Part shown: positions 18,228-27,236 of the stretch, piece by piece
How positions within the stretch are numbered: the stretch's first letter is position 1
Layout: each line of letters starts with the position of its first letter
Origin: Siminovitchia thermophila
GTDB lineage: Bacteria; Bacillota; Bacilli; Bacillales; Bacillaceae_C
Reading direction: 5' to 3'
DNA: 64,000 nucleotides
Assembly (NCBI RefSeq): GCF_016909185.1
Contig: NZ_JAFBFH010000013.1
Coordinates: forward strand, 1-64,000
Notes under the pieces: generated by a model
Told to the model about the DNA's origin: nothing
What the model saw: only the letters and a program-made list of their open reading frames with translations
The model's database searches: none
Program-made: the position numbers and the translations under genes

Positions 18228-19690
18228 ACTGGGCCATTATTGTTTCTCTCGCCTGCTTTGTGATCATCATATTTGCCATTGGAATATGGTCCAGCCGCTC
18301 TATCAGATCTTCAAACAATTTTTTGCAGGAGTATTTTCTTGGAGGCCGGGAATTAGGCGGCTTTGTCTTAGCCATGACGATGATTGCTACATATGGAAGC
18401 GCGAGCAGTTTTATCGGTGGTCCCGGTGTGGCCTATACCCAAGGGCTTGGTTGGGTGTTGCTGGCGATGACCCAAGTAGTTACTGGATATTTTGTCCTCA
18501 TGATTTTGGGCAAAAAGTTTGCTATCATGGCCCGAAAATATAAAGCCATTACGATGGTGGATTATATGAAGGAAAGATATAAAAGTCCGTGGGTTGTTAT
18601 CATTTCTGCTCTCAGCATTATCATCTTTTTGTTTTCCGCGATGGCTGCCCAATGGGTGGGCGGCGCAAGACTCATAGAGTCGATTACCGGAATGAGCTAC
18701 TTCACCTCATTGGCCATTTTTGCCGCTTCGGTCATTATTTACGTTATCATCGGAGGTTTCCGGGCAGTGGCTTTAACCGACGCGGTTCAGGGCGTCATCA
18801 TGTTGTTTGGGACGCTCATCCTTTTGATCGCAACCATTGCTGCCGGCGGCGGAATTTCCAATATTATAGCTGATTTAACGAGGGAAAATCCAAACTTGGT
18901 GACCCCATTTGGCGCTGAAGCTTCCCTTACACCGGCCTATGTATCGTCTTTTTGGATCTTGGTTGGCGTGGGAGTCGTTGCGCTCCCGCAAATAAGTGTC
19001 CGGGCAATGGCCTATAAAAGTACGCAATCCATGCATAGGGCCATCATCGTCGGAACGATCGTCGTTGGATTTATTATGCTGAATATGCATCTGATCGGTG
19101 TGTTTGCCAGACCCATTCTTCCCGGAATCGAGGTCGGGGACAAAGTGATGCCGCTGTTGGCAATGGAAGTGTTGCCTCCCTGGCTCGTCGGAATTGTACT
19201 GGCAGCCCCGCTGGCCGCAATCATGTCGACCGTTGACTCGCTCTTGATTCTTGTCAGCTCAACGATCGTAAAGGATATTTATTTAAACTATATAGAGCCG
19301 AAGGCAACGAAGGCCAAGGTAAAACAATTAAGCTTTGGTGTTACGGCGATTCTCGGGATCATTGTATTTTTAATGGCTTTGGATCCCCCCAACCTGTTAA
19401 TTTGGCTGAACTTATTCGCATTTGGCGGATTGGAAGCAGCTTTCATTTGGCCGCTCATTCTTGGCTTATATTGGACGAAAGCGAATAAATATGGCGCTTT
19501 GACTTCCATGGTGATTGGCATTAGCTCTTATATTTTATTTGATACTTTTTATCCCCAACCCCTTGGAATGCACTCAGTGACCTTGCCTGTAGTCATGTCT
19601 TTGATTGGATTTGTCATTGTCAGTCTCCTGACAAACAAATATACCTCAAATCAAACCGATGAACATTTACAAAGGGGTGTGGGCAAATGA
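18224..19690 (+). CDS. panF: Sodium/pantothenate symporter-like protein (PanF type)
   Basis: SSS transporter of 488 residues. EYFLGGRELGGFVLAMTMIA, TYGSASSFIGGPG, GGFRAVALTDAVQG and PLAAIMSTVDSLL match PanF proteins, and the upstream YhdT partner supports this. It would import pantothenate, the CoA precursor, with sodium. The start is GTG 18224, overlapping the yhdT stop, and the end overlaps the M20 gene by ATGA, so all are translationally coupled. Coupling to a deacylase leaves open that it carries another N-acylated acid. Confidence 0.85.
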   Translation: MNWAIIVSLACFVIIIFAIGIWSSRSIRSSNNFLQEYFLGGRELGGFVLAMTMIATYGSASSFIGGPGVAYTQGLGWVLLAMTQVVTGYFVLMILGKKFAIMARKYKAITMVDYMKERYKSPWVVIISALSIIIFLFSAMAAQWVGGARLIESITGMSYFTSLAIFAASVIIYVIIGGFRAVALTDAVQGVIMLFGTLILLIATIAAGGGISNIIADLTRENPNLVTPFGAEASLTPAYVSSFWILVGVGVVALPQISVRAMAYKSTQSMHRAIIVGTIVVGFIMLNMHLIGVFARPILPGIEVGDKVMPLLAMEVLPPWLVGIVLAAPLAAIMSTVDSLLILVSSTIVKDIYLNYIEPKATKAKVKQLSFGVTAILGIIVFLMALDPPNLLIWLNLFAFGGLEAAFIWPLILGLYWTKANKYGALTSMVIGISSYILFDTFYPQPLGMHSVTLPVVMSLIGFVIVSLLTNKYTSNQTDEHLQRGVGK

Positions 19691-20910
19691 AAAAAGCAGA
19701 AACGACCAACCGCATATTGAAAAGTGAAACGGAGGAAGTCATCTTATTAACACAAGCACTTGTGCGCATTCCAAGTGTTTATCGTCCCGGAGAAAAAGAC
19801 GGGAATGAGGAAAGGGTTGCCCGCTTCGTTTACAATTATTTAAAAAAGAACGGAGTGGAAGTCCACATAGAAGAGGTAGAGCCGGGGAGACCAAATGTCA
19901 TAGGAATCATTGATTCTGGAAAGCCTGGCAAAACGTTATTGTTCGAAGGTCATACCGATGTTGTAACGGAAGGTAAGAACAGTTCATGGACATACGACCC
20001 TTTTGGAGCGGAGATTGTCAATGGAAAAATGTATGGCAGAGGCACAAATGACACGAAAGGAAATCTGGCCTGCATGATGACCGCCGGACTTTCCCTACAT
20101 GAAGAAAAAGAAAATTGGAGCGGCAAAATCATATTGTGCATTCCTTGTGATGAAGAAGGCATGATGATTGGCATTAAAGACTTTATTAAGAGAGGTTGGG
20201 CCAAAGACGTTGATGGGGCCATCATTTGTGAGCCTTTGGATAAGGAAGTATGCATCACCCAAAAAGGCGCCATGAGAGTGATTATTCGAACATATGGAAA
20301 AATGGCCCACGGGGCCATGCCTTTAAGCGGTATTAATCCAAATCTCCGGATGGCACGGATCATCTGTGAGCTGCATACGCTTGAGGAAAAAGAGAAACAG
20401 CATCTCGGAAAACATCCCATGTTGGGATATCCGAGCATCACCCCTACCATCTTGCAAGCTCCTGTTGCCGGGGAGGCACAAATCAATGTAATGCCCGATG
20501 AATGCATGACGACCTTAGATATCCGAACAATTCCTGGCCAAAACCATAAGGAACTGGAACATAAGATCCAAGCCATTTTTGACCATTTGGCAAAAGATGA
20601 TCCTGATTTTAAAGCAACCTATGAAGTCATCGAAGATCGTCCTTGGACCGAAACACCCATCGATGATCCGCTTGTCAAAAGTGTATCCCAAGCTGTGACA
20701 GAAGTGCTAAAAAAACCCGCCACGTACAATGGAGTTCCGGGAGCAACGGATGGAACATTCTTACACTTGGAAGGCATCCCCATTGTGACCATTGGAGCGG
20801 GCGACCGCGAAATTCCCCATCAAATAGATGAATATGTCGAAGTGGAAGACCTTGTGATCATGACGGAAATTTATCGCAGGGCAGCTTTACTCTTTTTACA
20901 AGAAAGCTAG
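19687..20910 (+). CDS. M20 family metallopeptidase (ArgE/DapE-like deacylase)
   Basis: Zinc-dependent deacylase of 407 residues in the acetylornithine deacetylase/succinyl-diaminopimelate desuccinylase group. Metal and active-site motifs: EGHTDVVTEG, GRGTNDTKGNLA, the catalytic Glu pair in CDEEGMM, CEPLDKEV, and a late His in IPHQIDEYVE. The dimerisation domain begins near KMAHGAMPL. Overlap with panF by ATGA makes it the last gene of the operon. It may process the imported compound; it is probably not a biosynthetic argE or dapE because of its setting. Confidence 0.88.
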   Translation: MKKAETTNRILKSETEEVILLTQALVRIPSVYRPGEKDGNEERVARFVYNYLKKNGVEVHIEEVEPGRPNVIGIIDSGKPGKTLLFEGHTDVVTEGKNSSWTYDPFGAEIVNGKMYGRGTNDTKGNLACMMTAGLSLHEEKENWSGKIILCIPCDEEGMMIGIKDFIKRGWAKDVDGAIICEPLDKEVCITQKGAMRVIIRTYGKMAHGAMPLSGINPNLRMARIICELHTLEEKEKQHLGKHPMLGYPSITPTILQAPVAGEAQINVMPDECMTTLDIRTIPGQNHKELEHKIQAIFDHLAKDDPDFKATYEVIEDRPWTETPIDDPLVKSVSQAVTEVLKKPATYNGVPGATDGTFLHLEGIPIVTIGAGDREIPHQIDEYVEVEDLVIMTEIYRRAALLFLQES

Positions 20911-20932
20911 GATGGAATACGGCGAAAACAAC

Positions 20933-21112
20933 GGGACTGGGGCAGAAGCAAATACAATAGCAAAAGGGCCGTGAAAAAACCCTGTAAAAATGAAATAAAC
21001 CGCATGGAATCACGTTTAAAAGGGTGGTTCCCCCTAAAACCTTGATTTCACGCGGTTTTATTCTGACGATTTTTACGAATATGAATCAGCTTTCAACTTA
21101 TGTCCCAGCCCC
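20933..21112. repeat. Long imperfect palindromic intergenic element
   Basis: The ends are complementary (GGGACTGGGGC at 20933, GTCCCAGCCCC ending 21112). Nested inside are GTAAAAAT/ATTTTTAC and a central stem built from AAACCGC/GCGGTTT and TTTAAAAGGG/CCCCTAAAA. It lies between convergent genes, so it could end transcription both ways. Ends like GGGCTGGGAC and CCAGCCCC also occur at 7692 and 10812, flanking the ABC island, so this is a dispersed family. Confidence 0.75.
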
Positions 21113-21171
21113 TATATGTGTTAAAAAATCCCGATCATCGCTATGTCAAAATAGTGATGAGACGCTTTTGT

Positions 21172-21711
21172 TCATTTGAATGTTGAATAAAACTTATAGT
21201 AATTGATTGCATCCAATCTCGGCCATTCCCAAAAGATATCACCACTCGAAACGATATACCGGTCAACAAATAATTCAAGATTCATGTTTAATGGTGCGGG
21301 GTCTAAATATTCAATATAAAGATAGTTTGGCGTATTTTTGTTATTTTTCACCATAAGATACTCTTCACTTACCATGCCAATCGGATAAAACATGTGATCC
21401 ATAGAAAGATTTTGATGAGCTTGGATGACTTCATCTAACGAAAACAATATTAAGCCTCCGCCAATGTTCATATCACCAAGATACGCTTGAAGCAATTGTG
21501 CCCCGTTATGCTGTAATAAGAACGCTTCATAATCCTTTGGTATATCCCAGTCATTATTTTCCTGAACCTGCTTTAAAGCTTCTGGATCTGCTGGAGGATT
21601 AAAACTACAACCTACGGTTATGACTTTACCTTTGGAAAAAATAAGTTCTAATCTGTTGTTATTTTTTTTTAGTTGTTGTTTCAAATTATCTAAGGTTTTT
21701 TTTATTAACAT
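21172..21711 (-). CDS. SMI1/KNR4 (SUKH) family protein, probable immunity protein
   Basis: Protein of 179 residues with the SUKH features: DWDIPKDYEAFLLQHNGAQL early, a glycine-rich strand GGGLILFSLDEV, and YLYIEYLDP. SUKH proteins neutralise nuclease domains of polymorphic toxins. It lies 34 nt downstream of an HNH toxin tail, the usual toxin-then-immunity order. ATG 21711 follows AAGGAGGGGGT. The toxin is truncated, so the gene now acts as an orphan antidote if expressed. Confidence 0.8.
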   Translation of the reverse strand: MLIKKTLDNLKQQLKKNNNRLELIFSKGKVITVGCSFNPPADPEALKQVQENNDWDIPKDYEAFLLQHNGAQLLQAYLGDMNIGGGLILFSLDEVIQAHQNLSMDHMFYPIGMVSEEYLMVKNNKNTPNYLYIEYLDPAPLNMNLELFVDRYIVSSGDIFWEWPRLDAINYYKFYSTFK

Positions 21712-21745
21712 TTATAGACCCCCTCCTTGAACTTTAGTAAGCTCT

Positions 21746-22093
21746 CTACCAAGGAGTTACTACCTGTTGATGTATATCTCTAGGTAACGGAAATAAATTA
21801 TCAAAACTATGATCCCCTCCATATTGTATTGGGACTACATGGTGAATATCATATTTACTCCAATCCCATTTAGGATCTTTGTAAGTATCAATAAATCTTT
21901 TAATATATTGCCCTCTTTCTTCACTAGTTAATGGGTCCACTCTCTTTTCTTTAGGCACTTCACGGTAATCCGCCCTAGCAGGCATAGGCAAATCCATTCC
22001 GTTAAAAGCAGTATGTCTAATTTCTGGATATGGTTGTGCTTTTTTATTAAGTAAGCGTTTATGGATAACCTGTTGTACTAAAGTATCTTCAAC
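21746..22093 (-). pseudogene. HNH/GHH-type toxin C-terminal fragment
   Basis: The open frame from about 22093 to a stop at 21746 has no plausible start until Met at 21997. It ends with KYDIHHVVPIQYGGDHSFDN, LFPLPRDIHQQVVTPW, a metal-binding HNH-like nuclease module common at the end of secreted polymorphic toxins. Upstream, EDTLVQQVIHKRLLNKKAQP links to the cut-off linker. No delivery (LXG, WXG or RHS) domain remains. The neighbouring SUKH gene supports the toxin reading. Confidence 0.7.
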
Positions 22094-22157
22094 ATATTAT
22101 TGAAAAAACCTGCACAAATTTTAAAATATTATGTTTTTTATAAAAGATCGACAATAC

Positions 22158-22226
22158 CTATATGAGCGCGTGGATTGAAATCTCCATGCAGCAGAGTTGT
22201 AAAAGGATTTCTTTTGGTCGCACTCT
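22158..22226 (+). CRISPR. Relic of a type I-C-like CRISPR array: partial repeat, one spacer, partial repeat
   Basis: Positions 22158-22181 end in ATGAGCGCGTGGATTGAAAT, the 3' part of the Bacillus-type I-C repeat. A 35-nt unique stretch follows (22182-22216), then GTCGCACTCT, the 5' part of the same repeat, after which the match stops. The spacer length is normal for I-C. The first repeat's 5' end is degraded and there are no cas genes in the window. The match rests on memory of the repeat family. Confidence 0.7.
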
Positions 22227-22296
22227 AAATAATTAAAGGTTCTATGTCAATTTTTTAACTTATGGGCATTATCAACGAATGAAACATTTACCTCCA

Positions 22297-22571
22297 TTAC
22301 CATTTCTCTTTTTCTTCAAATATATCACGAATATCCACAAACAGAGTGACCTCTTCGTAAATCACATTGTTCCATAGGGTTCGACGGATATTATTCCAAT
22401 AGTTGCGACTGCAGATGAACTTACCTGCTTGGGCAGTTGCCGAAGCTCATCAATAAATTTCCCCGCTGCCACGAGTGCATTGAATCGGTCCATTGGAGGG
22501 CGCGTCGGCATGCCCGGATTTTCCATAAAAAGTAATTTTATACCATGATGGTCCAGGGAAACGGCATCCAA
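22297..22571 (-). pseudogene. Fragment of an M20 carbamoylase-type amidase
   Basis: Minus-strand codons read PTRPPMDRFNALVAAGKFID and SSSAVATIGIISVEP, the dimerisation-domain part of N-carbamoylase/allantoate amidohydrolase proteins. The frame breaks at EPYGTM and resumes as NNVIYEEVTLFVDIRDIFEE up to a stop at 22297. Both ends of the enzyme are missing. It is not a recent copy of the hydrolase at 14227, judging by the differing residues. Confidence 0.7.
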
Positions 22572-22582
22572 GACAATAAATC

Positions 22583-22615
22583 AGGCGGAAGAAAACAATT
22601 TATTTTCTTCCGCCT
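22583..22615 (-). terminator. Terminator of the amino-acid ABC operon
   Basis: Perfect 13-bp stem AGGCGGAAGAAAA/TTTTCTTCCGCCT with a 7-nt loop, seven nt after the stop of the ATPase gene. Confidence 0.8.
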
Positions 22616-22621
22616 GTATGT

Positions 22622-23344
22622 TTATAATATTTTGCTCAAAAATGCTTTTGTCCGCTCGTGCTGTGGATTGCTGAACAATTCAGAGGGGTCATTTTCTTCG
22701 ACAATATAGCCGTTATCCATAAAAATCACACGATCTCCGACTTCACGCGCGAAGCCCATTTCATGTGTGACAACAATCATGGTCATGCCGTCTTTTGCAA
22801 GCCGCTTCATGACTTCCAGGACTTCGCCGACCATTTCGGGGTCCAGAGCCGATGTTGGTTCGTCAAACAACATTATTTTTGGCTCCATGGCCAAAGCCCG
22901 GGCAATGGCCACTCGCTGTTTTTGTCCGCCAGAGAGTGAATCGGGATAGGCGGAAGCTTTATCGGACAGGCCTACTTTGGCCAGCAGATCGACTGCTTTT
23001 TGTTCGGCTTCCTGTTTTGCCAGTCCTTTTACATGAATGGGGGCCATTGTAATGTTTTCTAAAATGGTCTTGTGGGGAAACAAATTAAAGTGTTGGAAGA
23101 CCATACCGACATTTTTGCGGACTTCATTAATGTCCGTTTTTTTATTTGTCAAGTCTTTTCCGTCAACGATCACTTGTCCTCCCGTTACAGATTCAAGCAG
23201 ATTTAAACAACGAATAAATGTAGATTTCCCTGAACCAGACGGCCCGATGACAACGACCACTTCTTGAGGCTTTACTTCAAGAGAAATATCCTTGAGGACT
23301 TCATTGTCCCCAAAAGATTTTTTTAAGTTTTTTACAGAGATCAT
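22622..23344 (-). CDS. Polar amino acid ABC transporter, ATP-binding protein
   Basis: ATPase of 240 residues, the usual GlnQ/HisP size. Walker [12 protein letters not shown]-loop [10 protein letters not shown], signature [16 protein letters not shown], Walker [15 protein letters not shown] and the switch His in [12 protein letters not shown] are intact. It overlaps the permease gene by 4 nt. With the permease and lipoprotein upstream it powers uptake of a polar amino acid such as glutamine or arginine; the sequence does not settle which. Confidence 0.94.
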   Translation of the reverse strand: MISVKNLKKSFGDNEVLKDISLEVKPQEVVVVIGPSGSGKSTFIRCLNLLESVTGGQVIVDGKDLTNKKTDINEVRKNVGMVFQHFNLFPHKTILENITMAPIHVKGLAKQEAEQKAVDLLAKVGLSDKASAYPDSLSGGQKQRVAIARALAMEPKIMLFDEPTSALDPEMVGEVLEVMKRLAKDGMTMIVVTHEMGFAREVGDRVIFMDNGYIVEENDPSELFSNPQHERTKAFLSKIL

Positions 23345-23997
23345 TCGGTCCTCATTCTCCTTTCAATATAGTTCATGAGCTGTGTTAAAGAAAGTGTGAG
23401 GATGAGGTAAATGATGGCGACTGTAATATATGGTTCCCATACGGTCATATGGGCACCTTGAGCCGCTCGTCCCCAATACATCAATTCAGGCGCAGCAATA
23501 ATGGCCGCCAATGATGTTTCTTTTAATAACACAATAAATTCATTTCCAAGAGGAGGGATCATCCGCTTGATGGCCTGCGGTAAAATGACGAGCTTCATCG
23601 CTTGGTTATGACTCATGCCAAGAGAACGCGCCGCTTCCATTTGCCCCTTGTCAATCGACTGGATTCCAGCGCGAAAGATTTCCGCAATATACGCTGAAGA
23701 GTTCAGAGAAAGGGCAATAATAGCTGATACGATTGGATTGGCTGGTGTCATAAAGAGTGGTACAACCCCGAAATGTATCAGAAATATTTGCACCAGGAAA
23801 GGAGTTCCCCGGAAAAAGTTAATATACCAAACGAAAGGAAAGCGAACGACAGCAGAATTGGCCATTTTTCCCAATCCAATCATCAAGCCTAAAATGAGCC
23901 CGATCAAAGTCCCTGCTAATGTCAGACCCAAGGTTAATAAAGTACCCTTTAAAAAGAATGGAATATATTCAGTAATAATGTCAAAGCGAATATTCAA
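23341..23997 (-). CDS. Polar amino acid ABC transporter, permease
   Basis: Membrane protein of 218 residues with about five helices. The EAA loop that contacts the ATPase is in [20 protein letters not shown]. The N-terminal segment [17 protein letters not shown] is typical of the HisM/GlnP group. It starts at TTG 23997 behind AAAGGTG. A terminator-like hairpin separates it from the binding-protein gene, so it is probably made in lower amount. Confidence 0.93.
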   Translation of the reverse strand: MNIRFDIITEYIPFFLKGTLLTLGLTLAGTLIGLILGLMIGLGKMANSAVVRFPFVWYINFFRGTPFLVQIFLIHFGVVPLFMTPANPIVSAIIALSLNSSAYIAEIFRAGIQSIDKGQMEAARSLGMSHNQAMKLVILPQAIKRMIPPLGNEFIVLLKETSLAAIIAAPELMYWGRAAQGAHMTVWEPYITVAIIYLILTLSLTQLMNYIERRMRTE

Positions 23998-24050
23998 TGG
24001 TTTTCACCTTTCTTTGTTACGATTCGAATCGGCCGTTACATACTTAACTG

Positions 24051-24084
24051 AAAAAACGGCCATCCATCAGTTAATGGACAGCCG
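24051..24084 (-). terminator. Intercistronic terminator between binding protein and permease
   Basis: Minus-strand hairpin CGGCTGTCCAT/ATGGATGGCCG with a 6-nt loop followed by TTTTTT, eight nt after the binding-protein stop. Partial termination here would give more binding protein than membrane components, as is common for such operons. Confidence 0.75.
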
Positions 24085-24091
24085 CATGTAA

Positions 24092-24937
24092 TCATTCTTT
24101 CGCCGCTTTACGTAGAGCTTCTATATCCGGCTCTGCACCATCAAACCATTTTTTATAAATTTCGGCGTACTTGCCGTTATCCAATATCGTATCAAGTGCT
24201 TGATCAAACTCGGCTTTCAATTCGCTTCCTTTCTGGAAGGCAATCCCATAATGCTCAATGGCAAATGCTTTGTCATCAGTAATTGTTTGAATGTTGCTAT
24301 CAGGATATTTCTTCTTATATGCTTCTGCAACGGCTTTGTCGGTTACGACGACATCCACATTGTCACTTTGCAATGCTTGGAACATAAGTGCCGCAGATTC
24401 GTATTTGGAAATATCCGGGGAGTTTTCTCCTACAACTTCTTCCGCGTTAAATTGTCCCGTCGTCCCATTTTGCACGCCAATTTTCTTGCCTTTTATATCT
24501 TCAGCGCTTTTAATATCAGCTCCTTCTTTAAAAGCAATCATACCGATGGATTCAAAGTACGGTTTCGAAAAATCATATGTTTTTTTACGTTCGTCTGTCA
24601 TCGTGATTCCCGCCATGCCGATGTCAATCTGTCCGCCCTGCAATCCCGCGAGCATGGCATCCCATCCGGTATTTTCAATTTTCACTTCATACCCAGCTTC
24701 CTCGGCAACCGCATTTAGCAAGTCCACATCAAATCCGGTTACCTCACCTTTTTCCATAAACTCAAAAGGAATAAAGGTTGCTTCTGTACCAACATTCAAC
24801 ACTTTTTTATCTCCCGATTTTTGCCCATCCTTCGATTCTCCCGATTTGGTATCTCCGCCGCCTCCCCCACAGGCTGCCAAAAGCAGGGCAGATCCGGCCA
24901 AAACGGCCATAAAAGATTTTTTTATAGAATACATCAC
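24092..24937 (-). CDS. Amino acid ABC transporter substrate-binding lipoprotein
   Basis: Extracytoplasmic binding protein of 281 residues. A lipobox LLLAAC at residues 18-23 follows a short basic signal peptide, and a Gly/Ser/Lys linker precedes the mature domain. The fold starts KVLNVGTEATFIPFEF, with the family motif GFDVDLLNAVAEEAGY and the hinge region KKIGVQNGTTGQF. It resembles glutamine/arginine-binding proteins. It is the first gene of a three-gene operon; an AATACAA/TTGTATT palindrome lies 90 nt upstream at 25026-25043 and may be an operator. Confidence 0.93.
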   Translation of the reverse strand: MMYSIKKSFMAVLAGSALLLAACGGGGGDTKSGESKDGQKSGDKKVLNVGTEATFIPFEFMEKGEVTGFDVDLLNAVAEEAGYEVKIENTGWDAMLAGLQGGQIDIGMAGITMTDERKKTYDFSKPYFESIGMIAFKEGADIKSAEDIKGKKIGVQNGTTGQFNAEEVVGENSPDISKYESAALMFQALQSDNVDVVVTDKAVAEAYKKKYPDSNIQTITDDKAFAIEHYGIAFQKGSELKAEFDQALDTILDNGKYAEIYKKWFDGAEPDIEALRKAAKE

Positions 24938-25193
24938 TATAGATCCTCCTCTTGATACTGTCGTATCTTGATGAAATTTCGTATGATCACATTATAAAAT
25001 GATAGCTTGTAATCGTTTTATAATCAATACAATTATTTGTATTATTTAAAATTGCCCTATTTTTATTTCGCATATAGAAACGTCCATATTGGATTTTCTT
25101 TTTTTGTTCGTAAAGTTTTCATGTTTCAATATCGTAAAAAAGAGAAATATTTGTATATAAATGATAAAATAATAAAAAAGGAGGCGTTTCAAA

Positions 25194-25649
25194 ATGGAAT
25201 TATCTTATAAAAACATTCTCGTTGCAGTTGATGGATCAAAACAGGCAGAATGGGCATTTAAAAAAGCGGTACAAATTGCCAAACGAAACAATAACGCAAA
25301 GCTGAACCTTATCCATGTTGTGGATACCCGGTCATATGGTGCTATCGAAGCTTATGATGTAACGATGGCGGAAAAAGCAAGGGCCTATGCCGAAGAACTG
25401 CTCGAAGGCTATCGTAAAGAAGCCGAATCCGAAGGTCTTTCGAATGTACATACGATGATTGAACATGGGTCTCCTAAAGTCGTTATTTCAAAAGAAGTGG
25501 CAAGAGACTTGAATATTGATCTGATCGTCTGTGGCGCCACCGGCCTTAACGCGGTTGAACGCCTGTTGATCGGGAGCGTCTCCGAGAACATCACCCGTTC
25601 CGCAAAATGTGATGTCCTGGTCGTTAGAACGGAAGTTGAACAATCATAA
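25194..25649 (+). CDS. Universal stress protein (UspA family)
   Basis: Cytoplasmic protein of 151 residues with the single Usp domain. NILVAVDGSKQAEWAFKKA opens the fold and the ATP-binding loop GATGLNAVERLLIGSVSENI closes it (G-2x-G-9x-G-S pattern). The ATG at 25194 follows AAAAGGAGG. Role in stress survival is inferred from the family. It is monocistronic and diverges from the amino acid transporter operon. Confidence 0.93.
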   Translation: MELSYKNILVAVDGSKQAEWAFKKAVQIAKRNNNAKLNLIHVVDTRSYGAIEAYDVTMAEKARAYAEELLEGYRKEAESEGLSNVHTMIEHGSPKVVISKEVARDLNIDLIVCGATGLNAVERLLIGSVSENITRSAKCDVLVVRTEVEQS

Positions 25650-25828
25650 GAAAAACCAAGACGCGCAGCCTTAGTGGCAATGCCTAACAAATTGCGAAGA
25701 AACAGCATTTCAACCAACGAAATCTGGTAAAGAACAACGTTGAATACCGCATTGAAAACATTGCGGAAACGGCAATCAAGCAGAGCATATTACCATCTCA
25801 GCAAAGACGCCGAGGCGGTTGTTCCAGG

Positions 25829-25867
25829 AAAAGAGCGTTATCCCTTCCTTACGGGAAACGCTCTTTT
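25829..25867 (-). terminator. Bidirectional terminator between argH and usp
   Basis: Stem AAAAGAGCGTT(ATCCC)/(GGGA)AACGCTCTTTT, with A and T tracts on both sides. It overlaps the argH stop codon and faces the usp gene end, so it can serve both convergent units. Confidence 0.75.
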
Positions 25868-27236
25868 ATATGAGTTTCTTAGCTCGTTCCAATTGTATTT
25901 TTACTTGCTCAAATCCCGTACCGCCATAGGAATTTCTTCTTCTTACCGCTTCGATCGGTGACAGTACGTTATAAACATCATCGGAAATTTTATCGCAAGC
26001 GTCCTTGAACTCTTCCAAAGAAAGATCCAATAAATAACAGTTTTTATGAATGCAGTAGAGAACAAGCTTTCCAACGATTTCATGCGCTTCACGGAACGGA
26101 ATGCCTTTGGCCGCCAAATAGTCGGCCAGTTCGGTCGCATTCGAGAAATCCTGATTGACAGCTTCTTTCATAACATCTGCCTTTACCGCCATCGTTTCAA
26201 CCATTCCGGCAAAGATTTTCAATGAACCGACCATTGTATGGACTGTATCAAACATGCCTTCTTTGTCTTCTTGCATATCCTTGTTATATGTCAGTGGCAA
26301 GCCTTTTAAAATCGTCAGCATGGAAATAAGATTTCCGAACACTCTTCCGCTTTTTCCCCTGATCAGTTCTGCCATATCGGGATTTTTCTTCTGCGGCATG
26401 ATGCTGCTTCCCGTTGCATACGTGTCATCAAGTTCAATAAAGCTGAACTCTTTGCTCGACCATAGAATCATTTCCTCGGCCAGCCTCGTTAAATGAGTAA
26501 TGGCCAAGGCCGAATTGCTCAAAAATTCCACGATAAAGTCACGGTCGCTGACAGCATCCATACTGTTTTCATATACACTGGAAAAGCCGAGCATTTCCGC
26601 CGAATAGTGGCGGTCAATCGGAAAAGTCGTCCCTGCCAACGCACTGGCTCCCAACGGCGATATATCGATTCTTTTCAAGCTCTCTTCGAACCGTTGCTTA
26701 TCTCGCTCCAACATCCAGAAATAGGCTAATAAATGATGACCGAAAGAGACAGGTTGCGCTCTTTGCAAATGCGTGTAACCCGGTAAAATGGTCTCCACGT
26801 TTTTTTCTGCCTGTGTTACTAGAGCCGCCTGCAATTCTTTTATATGCGCTATGATGACCTTGACTTGCTTTTTCAAGTACAAATGCATATCGGTTGCCAC
26901 TTGATCGTTTCGGCTTCTTCCCGTATGAAGCTTGCCCCCGACCGGCCCGATTTCTTCAATGAGCATCTTTTCAATATTTAAATGGATATCCTCTTCGGAA
27001 ACGGAATATTCCAATTCTCCTGCCTGCGCTTTTTTCTTCAGTTTCAATAGGCCGGCTTGGATCTGTTCACATTCGTCTTGTGAAAGAATGCCTGTTTTAC
27101 CGAGCATTTTCACGTGTGCGAGCGAACCGTCAATGTCTTCCAAAACTAATTGCTGATCAAAGGAGATGGAGGCCCCAAACTCCTCGATCCATTGCTCTGG
27201 CGTCTTGGAAAAGCGGCCTCCCCACAATTTTTTCAT
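25866..27236 (-). CDS. argH: Argininosuccinate lyase
   Basis: Last enzyme of arginine synthesis: argininosuccinate to arginine and fumarate. At 456 residues it has normal length. The fumarase/aspartase superfamily signature [15 protein letters not shown] is at about residue 277, with the N-terminal [20 protein letters not shown] typical of ArgH. Its ATG overlaps the argG stop by 4 nt (ATGA), so the pair is coupled. Confidence 0.97.
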   Translation of the reverse strand: MKKLWGGRFSKTPEQWIEEFGASISFDQQLVLEDIDGSLAHVKMLGKTGILSQDECEQIQAGLLKLKKKAQAGELEYSVSEEDIHLNIEKMLIEEIGPVGGKLHTGRSRNDQVATDMHLYLKKQVKVIIAHIKELQAALVTQAEKNVETILPGYTHLQRAQPVSFGHHLLAYFWMLERDKQRFEESLKRIDISPLGASALAGTTFPIDRHYSAEMLGFSSVYENSMDAVSDRDFIVEFLSNSALAITHLTRLAEEMILWSSKEFSFIELDDTYATGSSIMPQKKNPDMAELIRGKSGRVFGNLISMLTILKGLPLTYNKDMQEDKEGMFDTVHTMVGSLKIFAGMVETMAVKADVMKEAVNQDFSNATELADYLAAKGIPFREAHEIVGKLVLYCIHKNCYLLDLSLEEFKDACDKISDDVYNVLSPIEAVRRRNSYGGTGFEQVKIQLERAKKLI

